Shown: piece after piece, positions 7,786 through 16,021 of the stretch
Position numbering within the stretch: position 1 is the first letter of the stretch
Layout of the letters: each line of letters opens with the position of its first letter
Assembly (NCBI GenBank): GCA_024691875.1
Contig: JAILNG010000146.1
Coordinates: 1-32,568 of the forward strand
DNA: 32,568 nucleotides
Direction: 5' to 3'
Source: Lachnospiraceae bacterium
GTDB lineage: Bacteria; Bacillota; Clostridia; Lachnospirales; Lachnospiraceae
Translations under genes and position numbers: made by a program
The notes under the pieces: model-generated
Told to the model about the DNA's origin: nothing
Seen by the model: the letters and a program-made list of their open reading frames with translations, nothing else
Databases searched by the model: none

Positions 7786-8343
7786 TCATCCGATCTTACG
7801 GATGAAAACATGTTTATTGTTTTTGTATTTCTTTTCTTTAAAGATATCGAACCCGAGTTCCGGAACATAGCTCAGATCGGTCAGATTGGATGCTTCGACT
7901 ATGATCCATGTCTCATCATTCACCAGAGGTGAGCCTTGCAGTTTTTCCAAAACTCTTTTCTCGTGTTCGTGATTGTACGGAGGATCCATGAAAATGAAGT
8001 CATATGCCTTCTTTTCCCCCTCCAGTACCGACAAAGCCGATACGGCATCGGATGAGATCACTCTTGCTCTGTCTGTGAGACCGGTTGTTCTAAGATTTTC
8101 TTTCATTACGCTGATGGATGCGGAGCTGTTGTCTACCATAACAACAGGATTTGCACCCCTGCTCATCGCCTCGATCCCGATCGCTCCCGTTCCGGAAAAC
8201 AGATCTATAAAAGAACTTCCGGCAATATAAGGATTGATGACATTGAACAAGGTCTCTTTCGTATTATCTTGTGTGGGCCTTACTGCCTCGCCGGGAACGG
8301 CTTTAAGCAATAAATGCCTTTTTTCACCTGCAATTACTCTCAT
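7786..8343 (-). CDS. rsmD: 16S rRNA (guanine-966-N2)-methyltransferase
   Basis: 185 residues. RsmD methylates N2 of G966 in 16S rRNA using S-adenosylmethionine. The family opening MRVIAGEKRH, the RPTQDNTKETLFN stretch, the SAM-binding loop DLFSGTGAIGIEA and the catalytic DPPYN are all present. The ATG has no good ribosome site, so translation may depend on the upstream gene or be weak. It sits at the downstream edge of the four-gene insert; in many relatives rsmD follows recG directly. Confidence 0.95.
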   Translation of the reverse strand: MRVIAGEKRHLLLKAVPGEAVRPTQDNTKETLFNVINPYIAGSSFIDLFSGTGAIGIEAMSRGANPVVMVDNSSASISVMKENLRTTGLTDRARVISSDAVSALSVLEGEKKAYDFIFMDPPYNHEHEKRVLEKLQGSPLVNDETWIIVEASNLTDLSYVPELGFDIFKEKKYKNNKHVFIRKIG

Positions 8344-8387
8344 TTTAGTCTATTTAAACCAATAATTCAACAATGTTTTTAAGATTG

Positions 8388-9113
8388 TTATTGTTCTTTC
8401 ATGCTGTTTTTGATGATCTTATTGATGGCAGCAAAGTCATGGAGAGCTTTCTTACCGATCTTAAAGATCTTTTTCATGTTGATGGAGTTTACTCCTCCCT
8501 GACGAGGTCTGAAGGTTATCGGAAGGAATTTAACCTTGTAGCCCTTCTTGATCAAAAGTACGGAAATTATAACATTTGAAAGGTTGTAATTTTCGGGGAT
8601 GTACTTGATCTCTTTTTTCAGGCTTTCAGCTTTCATCAGTCTGAAAGGTGTGTTTGCATCGGTAACCGTAACATGGAAGCAAAGTCTGCAGACAAGTTTT
8701 AAAGTCTTTGTTACCAAAACTCTTGAAAAGCCGTCCTGTCTGCCCTTTCTGTGTCCGATGACCATGTCGTAGTCATTTCTCATCTGCCAGAAAGCATCAA
8801 ACTCCGCAGGAAGTGTCTGTCCGTCGGAATCGGTCTGAAAAATAAAATCCGCGCCGTTTTTGATAGCGTAATCATAACCGAAAAGGATCGTGGCTCCGTG
8901 TCCTCCGTTGGGCTTGGTGAGAGGGATCATCTGAGGTCTGGTCTCACTGAGTTTTTGAAGGATCTCATAGGTATCATCCTTACTTCCGTCGTTAACGATC
9001 ACAAGTTTAGAATCCACGCCGTACTTTTCAACCACGGGATACCAGTCGTTGACTACATTTTCAATGTTATCCCTTTCATTGTAAGCGGGAATAATGATAT
9101 AAAGCTTATCCAT
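8388..9113 (-). CDS. Family 2 glycosyltransferase, DPM1/polyprenyl-phosphate-sugar type
   Basis: 241 residues with a GT-A fold: IIIPAYNERDNIENVV at the N-terminus, VNDGSKDDT, then TDSDGQ as the metal-binding acidic motif, and the PFRLMK segment usual in dolichol-phosphate-mannose synthase-like enzymes. No membrane helix is present, so it is a soluble or peripheral form. Such enzymes transfer a sugar from a nucleotide sugar to a polyprenyl phosphate or a growing glycan. It is cotranscribed after the 714-residue membrane protein, a likely user of its product. The donor sugar cannot be read from sequence. Confidence 0.88.
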   Translation of the reverse strand: MDKLYIIIPAYNERDNIENVVNDWYPVVEKYGVDSKLVIVNDGSKDDTYEILQKLSETRPQMIPLTKPNGGHGATILFGYDYAIKNGADFIFQTDSDGQTLPAEFDAFWQMRNDYDMVIGHRKGRQDGFSRVLVTKTLKLVCRLCFHVTVTDANTPFRLMKAESLKKEIKYIPENYNLSNVIISVLLIKKGYKVKFLPITFRPRQGGVNSINMKKIFKIGKKALHDFAAINKIIKNSMKEQ

Positions 9114-9169
9114 TTTACATTATCCGATTTAAAAACAAATCGTCCTTTCTCCCTTTTTGGGTACATAAT

Positions 9170-11314
9170 TTAGTAAAGTCTTTGATTCGTATCAAAGATC
9201 CTTACCGACCACTCGCCCTCATCGTAGGTGTAAACCTCTTTGTAAGTGGCAGTAAACAACTCCTCATTGACATTATATTCTTCGCGAAGCGCTTTGCTCA
9301 CGATTATATAATCGATGTTTGATTTGTAAATATAGTAGTCCAGTTCCTTTGAATCCGTCGCTGCGAAGATCTTTTCGACCATAGCCAGTCTGGGTGCGGT
9401 GTCGTAACCTGCGGACCATGTACAATACGGATAACTGTAGAAATGAATGATACCGCCCAAAACAATATTATTTAAGGCATATGTACCATCAAGCACCAGA
9501 TCGTCGGAATCAAGATTTTCCTTAAGCCACAGGGTAACTTCATCCTTTTGGGAGAATGTGAAATAATTACGATCTTCTTTTGACTGAATGTAAAGTTCAG
9601 TGATACCCGTGATCGTAAGGCAGAAAGTCAAAGCCGCAGCCACAAAAGCACTGATCATTCCCGGTTGTCGGAAAAGATTTGATACAAAATGAGCCGTATA
9701 CATTGAAACAAGCATAAGTGAAATGATCACCCACTTGTGATTGACCGCAATGTCCGGAGTAAGTGAAAGGAAAAACGACATCACAAACGGAACAAGAGAA
9801 ACAAGGAACATGTATCTTGCTGTTCCTCGTACCAGGATCATTCCGAAGGTGGCAATGATCAGTGTAATTCCGGTCAAAAGGAAAATGTAGGCTATAACGC
9901 CGAAAACTGTTCTGTTTTCAGCGATAAATCCAAATTCATACTTGGGACTGACAGCATTTCCGAAGATAAAAACCTTTGACTGAGCCACAGCCATGACAAC
10001 CGCCATGACAGCCGCTATAAGATAGTCCATTCTGCAAACGGAAAAAGCTGCCATAAAGAAAAGCATTGCAAGCGTTGCAATAAGGGCCGATCCATGCCAA
10101 AAAGCAAGTGCTCCGAGGAAGAGTCCCGCTCCGATGGCTGTCCCCGGGCTCTTCAGTGCAAAGGAATCCTTTGAGAAGAAACACAGTTTTACGTAATCCC
10201 ACCATTCGGGCTCGTAGCTGACGTTGATCATATCATCGTGCTCTTCACCGTCTTCACCGTCATTTTCATCTCTTGGCTTCTTCTGCTTTACAACGACACC
10301 TTCTTTTTTTAGGATGTCAAGATTCTCTCCCATTTCCTTGAGATACGGCAGGAAGATGATGATCGCCAGCAAAAGCGCCGTTATTCCGAAAGCAAAATGA
10401 CGCTGATTACAGAAAACCCTGGTGCACCAAAAGCCCCAGCCTTCATGATAATCGGAAAACGTGAAATAAGATGAATTATTCAACAATGCCTTGATCGGGT
10501 GTCCGCTTCTGTCCTTGGCAAGGAAATCAAAGACAGAAAAAGAACTGCGGAAAGTGAACAGCAATCCGCCGATCCATGCTGTGAGTCTGCATTTAAAAAT
10601 GTTTACCGTCAGGGTGAACAAAAGAAGATAAGTGCAAAACAGATTCATGATACTGGGAATGTTAAATGCATGATCGATCCTTAATCCCAGAAATTCAAGA
10701 TTTCCCACAAGAAATTCGTGCATAAAATGATATCTGATGTCTGCATCTCCAAAGTAGGCATATTGTGTCGGAAAATTGTTTCCGTAGGAAAACGAGCGTA
10801 TCATGCTCAAATGAGCACCAAAATCCGCCCAAACGGAGATTCCCACATTCATATTGTCTCCCGAAACATAAAATGTCTTATACATGATAATGATGCAGAA
10901 TGCCAATGCTATGCCTGCATAAACTGCATAGGAAGGATCTCCGTTCCAGAAGAATTCGCCAAGCATTTTAAGATTTATGTTACGGATCTTCTTTTTGTTG
11001 AAACCAACTCCGTAAAACATGGTAAATGCGGCGGCCAGCATTCCGAGAACAATAACATTTCCGTAGATCATCGGCTTCGGAGCGCTTTTGGAAATATAGG
11101 ATACAATGTAAACAAGCCAGGTCACAACCAGAGTTCCGGTAATGTACCAGGCAGGAAGAAGGACATAATAAGCGGGAAGCTTTATCATGCTTCCGTTCTC
11201 CCTCTTAACGTATGCTCTCTCGATCAATTTCGGAAAAAAGATCTTGCAGAACATAAACCCTGTAAATATGCAGATAAAAATGTAAAAAATTCCAAGCATA
11301 ACCCAAAATCCCAA
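9170..11314 (-). CDS. Large polytopic membrane protein, possible GT-C-type glycosyltransferase
   Basis: About 714 residues with roughly 13-15 hydrophobic helices, one acidic loop (near residue 330) and a soluble-looking C-terminal segment of about 130 residues. After the third or fourth helix an extracytoplasmic-looking stretch carries WADFGAHLSMIRSF and FGDADIRYHFMHEF, rich in Asp/His/Glu, reminiscent of the acidic first loop of GT-C enzymes that use lipid-linked sugars. I recognise no named family. It lies between two family 2 glycosyltransferases, which supports a role in surface-glycan assembly. The start is either TTG at 11314, four bases after the upstream stop, or ATG at 11299; neither has a clear ribosome site. 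Confidence 0.7.
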   Translation of the reverse strand: MGFWVMLGIFYIFICIFTGFMFCKIFFPKLIERAYVKRENGSMIKLPAYYVLLPAWYITGTLVVTWLVYIVSYISKSAPKPMIYGNVIVLGMLAAAFTMFYGVGFNKKKIRNINLKMLGEFFWNGDPSYAVYAGIALAFCIIIMYKTFYVSGDNMNVGISVWADFGAHLSMIRSFSYGNNFPTQYAYFGDADIRYHFMHEFLVGNLEFLGLRIDHAFNIPSIMNLFCTYLLLFTLTVNIFKCRLTAWIGGLLFTFRSSFSVFDFLAKDRSGHPIKALLNNSSYFTFSDYHEGWGFWCTRVFCNQRHFAFGITALLLAIIIFLPYLKEMGENLDILKKEGVVVKQKKPRDENDGEDGEEHDDMINVSYEPEWWDYVKLCFFSKDSFALKSPGTAIGAGLFLGALAFWHGSALIATLAMLFFMAAFSVCRMDYLIAAVMAVVMAVAQSKVFIFGNAVSPKYEFGFIAENRTVFGVIAYIFLLTGITLIIATFGMILVRGTARYMFLVSLVPFVMSFFLSLTPDIAVNHKWVIISLMLVSMYTAHFVSNLFRQPGMISAFVAAALTFCLTITGITELYIQSKEDRNYFTFSQKDEVTLWLKENLDSDDLVLDGTYALNNIVLGGIIHFYSYPYCTWSAGYDTAPRLAMVEKIFAATDSKELDYYIYKSNIDYIIVSKALREEYNVNEELFTATYKEVYTYDEGEWSVRIFDTNQRLY

Positions 11315-11318
11315 TCTC

Positions 11319-12254
11319 TTAGTTTTTTCTTCTCGAAATTATATATCGCGGTCGTCCTTTGATCTCATGATAGATACGTTCCAGATACAACCCGATGATA
11401 CCGAGGCAGATCATTATGGCAGAACCGATGAACAAAAGAAGGAGTATCACAGTCGTGAAGCCTTCCATGGAAGCTCCCATAAAGTATCTCACAAGTGTCT
11501 GGATCCCCATGACGATTGCAAACGCAAACATCAAAAAGCCCAGATAGATGATCAGTTTTAAAGGTGCCGAGGCGTAAGAAGTGATGGATGTTACCGCCAA
11601 TCCCACAAGTCTTTTAAATGTCCATTTTGAAGTGCCCTCCACTCTGTCATGTACTTCAAACGGAACCTTCCTTCTTTCAAAGCCCACCCAGGCAGACATT
11701 CCCCTGAAAAACGTGATCTTTTCGGGCATTTCCTGCATAGCTGTGACCACATTGCGGTCAAGCAGCTTAAAATCGGAGGCGTTACGAAGATCTATGCCTG
11801 TGAGTCTAAGAAGGATCCCGTAAAACAATTTAGCCATGCCACGATAGAACTTGTTTTCCGTTCCTCTGTCGGATTTTACTCCTTCAACCACATCCACATC
11901 TTCTTCTCTCCAGATCCTGACAAATTCGGGGATAAGTTCCGGCGGATGCTGAAGATCCGAGTCCAGAACCACCACTGCTTCCCCTTTTGTTTCATCAAGT
12001 CCGGCACAAAGCGCGGCTTCTTTACCGAAATTTCTGCTCAGGCGAACGCTTCTGACTGCGGGATTCCTGTCCGAAACTCCCGACAGTATCTCCCATGAAT
12101 CATCCTTCGAGCCATCGTCGACCAGCACAAACTCGTAATTTATATTCGCATTTTTCAAGATGTTTTCAACCGTTTCCACTGACGAAGCAATGTGTTTTCC
12201 TTCGTTGTATACGGGCATAACGATTGAAATCAGTGAATTTTCGTTTCTCACCAC
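11319..12254 (-). CDS. Family 2 glycosyltransferase, GtrB-like, membrane anchored
   Basis: 311 residues. The GT-A domain shows SIVMPVYNEGKHI, LVDDGSKDDSW, VVLDSDLQHPPELIPEF and the RGMSAWVGF segment. Two C-terminal helices (about 230-255 and 265-290) anchor it, as in GtrB/YkcC enzymes that make undecaprenyl-phosphate-hexose. The start is a GTG at 12254 with AGAGG seven bases upstream; a second GTG at 12251 overlaps the upstream TGA. The frame overlaps the AAA+ gene by a few bases, which points to translational coupling. The product may be the lipid donor for the adjacent polytopic protein; this is inference. Confidence 0.9.
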   Translation of the reverse strand: MVRNENSLISIVMPVYNEGKHIASSVETVENILKNANINYEFVLVDDGSKDDSWEILSGVSDRNPAVRSVRLSRNFGKEAALCAGLDETKGEAVVVLDSDLQHPPELIPEFVRIWREEDVDVVEGVKSDRGTENKFYRGMAKLFYGILLRLTGIDLRNASDFKLLDRNVVTAMQEMPEKITFFRGMSAWVGFERRKVPFEVHDRVEGTSKWTFKRLVGLAVTSITSYASAPLKLIIYLGFLMFAFAIVMGIQTLVRYFMGASMEGFTTVILLLLFIGSAIMICLGIIGLYLERIYHEIKGRPRYIISRRKN

Positions 12255-13843
12255 GAAGCATCCTCTTTTTTAAATTCTGTAAGCTCCTCCATGGAGCAGA
12301 TCTCGTTGGCAACCACCCTGTTTGCCTGGTTTACGATCATGGCCTCAAACAGATTTCTGATGCCTCTCGCATTTCCGAATTCTTTCTTCTGAAGTTCATT
12401 CATTCCCGAAAGATAAGTTTTAAGGTCTTCCAGCATATCTTTGCCGACACTGAACCCGTTCTTTTTTGCCATTCCTTCCATGATCTCGCAAAGCTCGTCG
12501 TCCGAATAATCCGGGAAGGTAATGAAACGGTTAAATCTGGACATGAGTCCGGTGTTGCTCTTAAGGAATTTTCTCATTTCCTCGGTGTATCCCGCAACGA
12601 TGACCACCAGATCGTTCCTGTGATCCTCCATGAGCTTTACCAATGTATCCAATGCTTCTCCGCCGAAGTCATTGGAAGTACTGCCGGCCAAGGCATATGC
12701 TTCATCGATGAACAGAACACCTCCGATGCTCTTTTCAACGACCTCCTTCACCTTTAACGCGGTCTGTCCCACGTAGCCGGCCACCAGTCCGGAACGATCC
12801 GTTTCCGTAACCGTTCCCTTTGATAAAATGCCCAATTCTCTGTAAATGTTACCGACGATCCTGGCAACCGTTGTCTTTCCGGTTCCCGGACTGCCTGTAA
12901 ACACCATGTGATAGGACATTTCAATCTGCGGCAATTTAAATTCTTCTCTCATCTTTCTCACCTTAATGAGGTTGATGAGAGACTTGATCTCCCTTTTAAC
13001 ATCGTCAAGGCCTACCAAAGAGTTCAATTCATCAAGAAGTTCATCCAGCTTCGAATCTCTGATCCTTTCAACGATGTTCTCGGTCTTGTCCGCTGTTTCC
13101 TCTTTCTTGGGCTCAGCCTTAGGAGCTGTCCGAACTTCATCCATTTCGTCAAAATCATTTACAACGGCGCTGGCTACAGGTCGTAACTGCTCCGGTGTAT
13201 AGTAAAGATGAAGGATCTTGTATTTTTCAAAATCGCAATCGGCAGCTTCAAGCTGTGCGGCGCTGTCAGCCAATTCTCCGTGGCAGAGCTTCTTGAAGAT
13301 GTATTTGCTGTCAACGCATTGATTTGAATTCTTATTATTGGTTAGGAAAGTACTGACTTTATCAAAGTAGCTTCCCAGGTACTTAGTTGCAATGGGCATA
13401 CGTCTCTGGTCCATGTTGTAGGCAAGGCAGAGCATAATGTTTACGATCGCATCAAAGAAAAGTGCGGCCGTTCCCGAGCTCTTTTCCATGTCTCTCAGCG
13501 ATAATAACTGAAAAAGAATGGGCGGTGTGCGCTGGAATTTCTCCGCATCTTCCACCAGCTTTCGGTCATTCACGGCATTTCTGATCAGATCTCCGGCAGT
13601 TTCGGAAAGAGCTGCAATAAAAGACTTTTCACCCTCGGTAAGGGTGTCACAATACTTTGCAAAACAAACCAAAAGAGATTCCGCATAAATATCAAGTATC
13701 TGCCTTGCGGAAGCATGAAGTACCTGCTCCGGTGTTTCCCAATAGCCTTCTCTGCTCAACAGATCGCAAAATTTATGAAGAACCCTGTAATTGTCCTCTG
13801 CTATTTTATACAATTGTTTTTGTGAGTAATTCCTATCGGCCAT
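12248..13843 (-). CDS. AAA+ ATPase of the CbxX/SpoVK family with a helical N-terminal domain
   Basis: 531 residues. Residues 1-225 form an unassigned, mostly helical domain, a charged linker spans about 232-260, and the AAA+ module begins with LDELLDELNSLVGLDDVKREI. Walker A is GSPGTGKTT at 317-325, Walker B is VLFIDEA at 376-382, and an arginine-finger-like GLMSRFNR lies further on. The family includes SpoVK, rubisco activase CbbX and the type VII secretion ATPase EccA, all of which remodel partner proteins. It is the first gene of the insert after recG (27-base gap) and overlaps the next gene. No WXG100 or secretion gene is nearby. The client is unknown. Confidence 0.85.
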   Translation of the reverse strand: MADRNYSQKQLYKIAEDNYRVLHKFCDLLSREGYWETPEQVLHASARQILDIYAESLLVCFAKYCDTLTEGEKSFIAALSETAGDLIRNAVNDRKLVEDAEKFQRTPPILFQLLSLRDMEKSSGTAALFFDAIVNIMLCLAYNMDQRRMPIATKYLGSYFDKVSTFLTNNKNSNQCVDSKYIFKKLCHGELADSAAQLEAADCDFEKYKILHLYYTPEQLRPVASAVVNDFDEMDEVRTAPKAEPKKEETADKTENIVERIRDSKLDELLDELNSLVGLDDVKREIKSLINLIKVRKMREEFKLPQIEMSYHMVFTGSPGTGKTTVARIVGNIYRELGILSKGTVTETDRSGLVAGYVGQTALKVKEVVEKSIGGVLFIDEAYALAGSTSNDFGGEALDTLVKLMEDHRNDLVVIVAGYTEEMRKFLKSNTGLMSRFNRFITFPDYSDDELCEIMEGMAKKNGFSVGKDMLEDLKTYLSGMNELQKKEFGNARGIRNLFEAMIVNQANRVVANEICSMEELTEFKKEDASW

Positions 13844-13870
13844 ATCTTCTTCTCTTGGTCTAATTTTAAC

Positions 13871-15916
13871 TTATATCGTAACATAATTATTAAAAAATTG
13901 GAATACTTCTTTTGCACCGCCATCATACATTTTTTGTACGATGCAGTCCATCTCTTTATCAGAAAGCGAGGCTACGGCTTCATTTGCGGAATTCAAAAGA
14001 GAAGCATCATTAAAAACATCACCCAGCTTAAAATACATTTCACCGCATTGCCTGATCCCGAAAAGATCCCCGGGGCCCCTCATTTTAAGGTATTCGTTGG
14101 CAATTTCGAATCCGTTGTTCGACTTTAGTAGAACGTTTAGTCGTTCTTTCGTCTCGTCCGACTCTTTTCCGTAAATAAAGATGCAAAACGACTGTTTATC
14201 GCCTCTTCCGACTCTTCCTCTGAGCTGATGAAGCTGAGCAAGTCCGAATCGCTCTGCATTTTCAACAACCATTACGGTGGCGTTTGGGACGTTCACTCCG
14301 ACTTCTACTACAGTTGTCGAAACAAGCACGTCAATCTCGCCATTTTTAAAGCTTTCCATGATGTCGTTCTTCTCTTTCGGTTTCATCTTTCCGTGCAGTT
14401 TTTCTACAACCGGTGAATCGCCAAAGAGTTCCTTTAGCCGCTCACAATAATCTGTTACATTCTCCAGTTCCGAGTCTTCATTCTCATCCACCATGGGGCA
14501 GATGATATATGCCTGTCTTCCCTCTTCAACCTGTTTCTTTATGAAACTGTATGCAGAATTTCTGTATCCCTGTCCCACAACGCAGTTTTTGATGGGCAGT
14601 CTTTCCGCAGGAAGCTCGGTTATTCTTGAAATGTCCATGTCCCCGTAAAGCATCATGGCCAAAGTTCTGGGAATGGGTGTTGCACTCATTACAAGAATAT
14701 GGGGACGAACTCCTTTTTTATTCAGCTTCTCTCTCTGTTTTACTCCAAATCTGTGCTGCTCGTCGGTTATGCAAAGAGCCAGGTTGTCAAAAACTAGTTT
14801 CTCTTGGAATAAAGTGTGTGTTCCTATTATAACATCCGCTTCATGAGCTTCTATCATAGCATAGGCCTTTTTCTTTTCCGAAGCTTTCATTGACCCCACA
14901 AGCAGACAGCATCTGATGCCAAAAGGAGCAAAATCCCTGCTCATGGCTTCAAAGTGCTGTTGAGCCAGAACTTCCGTAGGAGCCATGATCGCCCCCTGGT
15001 AACCTGACCTTGCAGTCATTAAAAGCGCCAGTTCTGCCACTACTGTTTTTCCCGATCCAACATCTCCCTGGATCAGTCTTGCCATAACATGTCCGGAAAG
15101 CAGGTCCTTTTTTATCTCTTCAAATACATTTAATTGATCTTTTGTAAGCTTATAGGGTAATTTTGTAATAAACTCATCACAGCTTCCGTCATCGCTGATC
15201 TTGGCTTCGCTGTCAAGTACCTCTCTGCCCTGTGACATTTGTCTGATAAAGACCATGAACAGGAAGAACTCCTCAAAAACAAGAGATCTTCTGGCTTCCA
15301 GCATGGTCTCCTCGCTTTTCGGGAAGTGCATTTCTTCTACAGCATGATTCTTTTTTATAATGTCAAATTCTTTCCGTATCTTTAAAGGGACAAACTCCGG
15401 AAAATCTCCGGTGATCGTCAACGCCTGTTTTACAGCCTTACGTACAGCATTGTTTGTGAGCCCTGCAGTTAAAGGATAGACAGGCTGCAAAGCAGTCTGA
15501 AGTTTGTAATACTCTTCCCTCTTATAGACCTTGGCCTGCTCCATCTGAAGCTTATTGCCTTTTTTGTTGATCCTGCCTCTTAAAATAAAATGATAGCCCG
15601 ATCTTAATTCATACTTTACAAAGGGTTGATTAAACCATACACACTCTATACTGCCTGAAGGATCTGTCAGCTGACACGTAAGGATCTTTATTCTCGATGT
15701 GTATCTCGGCTCAACAACCTTTGATATCAGCCCGCAGACAACTCCTTCTTCTCCTTCTCTGAGATCCGAAATAAGCCCGGGATCATTAAAAGTGTCGTAT
15801 CTCGAGGGATAAAAAGTAAGGAGTTCTCCGACACTCCCTACGCCAAGCTTATTGAATAAATTTTGTGTTTTTTCGCCTATACCCTTGATCTCGGATACAG
15901 AATCGGTGAGTTCCAT
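13871..15916 (-). CDS. recG: ATP-dependent DNA helicase RecG
   Basis: 681 residues, normal length. RecG remodels stalled replication forks and branch-migrates Holliday junctions. The N-terminal wedge/OB region (about 60-160) is followed by the helicase core: Walker A GDVGSGKT near residue 284, DEQH near 379, MSATPIPRT, then the C-terminal GRVGRGDKQS segment and the family C-terminal motif with RGPGDLFG. GGGGG before the ATG is the ribosome site. It has its own promoter and sits after a terminator closing fakA, so it leads the downstream operon. Confidence 0.97.
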   Translation of the reverse strand: MELTDSVSEIKGIGEKTQNLFNKLGVGSVGELLTFYPSRYDTFNDPGLISDLREGEEGVVCGLISKVVEPRYTSRIKILTCQLTDPSGSIECVWFNQPFVKYELRSGYHFILRGRINKKGNKLQMEQAKVYKREEYYKLQTALQPVYPLTAGLTNNAVRKAVKQALTITGDFPEFVPLKIRKEFDIIKKNHAVEEMHFPKSEETMLEARRSLVFEEFFLFMVFIRQMSQGREVLDSEAKISDDGSCDEFITKLPYKLTKDQLNVFEEIKKDLLSGHVMARLIQGDVGSGKTVVAELALLMTARSGYQGAIMAPTEVLAQQHFEAMSRDFAPFGIRCCLLVGSMKASEKKKAYAMIEAHEADVIIGTHTLFQEKLVFDNLALCITDEQHRFGVKQREKLNKKGVRPHILVMSATPIPRTLAMMLYGDMDISRITELPAERLPIKNCVVGQGYRNSAYSFIKKQVEEGRQAYIICPMVDENEDSELENVTDYCERLKELFGDSPVVEKLHGKMKPKEKNDIMESFKNGEIDVLVSTTVVEVGVNVPNATVMVVENAERFGLAQLHQLRGRVGRGDKQSFCIFIYGKESDETKERLNVLLKSNNGFEIANEYLKMRGPGDLFGIRQCGEMYFKLGDVFNDASLLNSANEAVASLSDKEMDCIVQKMYDGGAKEVFQFFNNYVTI

Positions 15917-15947
15917 TCTTTCGCCCCCGCACCATATTTTCCATAAA

Positions 15948-15976
15948 ATTTTATCACTTTTATATCACATGGGCAA
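15948..15976 (-). promoter_or_regulatory. Promoter for recG and downstream genes
   Basis: Minus strand TTGCCC (15976-15971), a 17-base spacer and TAAAAT (15953-15948). It lies right after the fakA terminator and just upstream of recG. Confidence 0.6.
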
Positions 15977-15979
15977 ACA

Positions 15980-16008
15980 CAAAAAAAGGTTTCCCGAAGG
16001 AAACCCTT
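15980..16008 (-). terminator. Terminator with UUCG loop after fakA
   Basis: Minus strand GGTTTCC-TTCG-GGAAACC followed by T7 (15987-15981). A stable UUCG tetraloop caps a perfect stem. It separates asp23-fakA from recG. Confidence 0.88.
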
Positions 16009-16021
16009 TCCGTTTGTTTGT

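Noticed and set aside
10718-11362. 214-codon plus-strand frame
   Set aside because: It is a shadow of the polytopic membrane protein gene; its Cys/His-rich composition comes from the complement of hydrophobic codons.
11649-12757. Plus-strand frames of 149 and 177 codons
   Set aside because: They mirror the GtrB-like and AAA+ genes; no motifs or ribosome sites.
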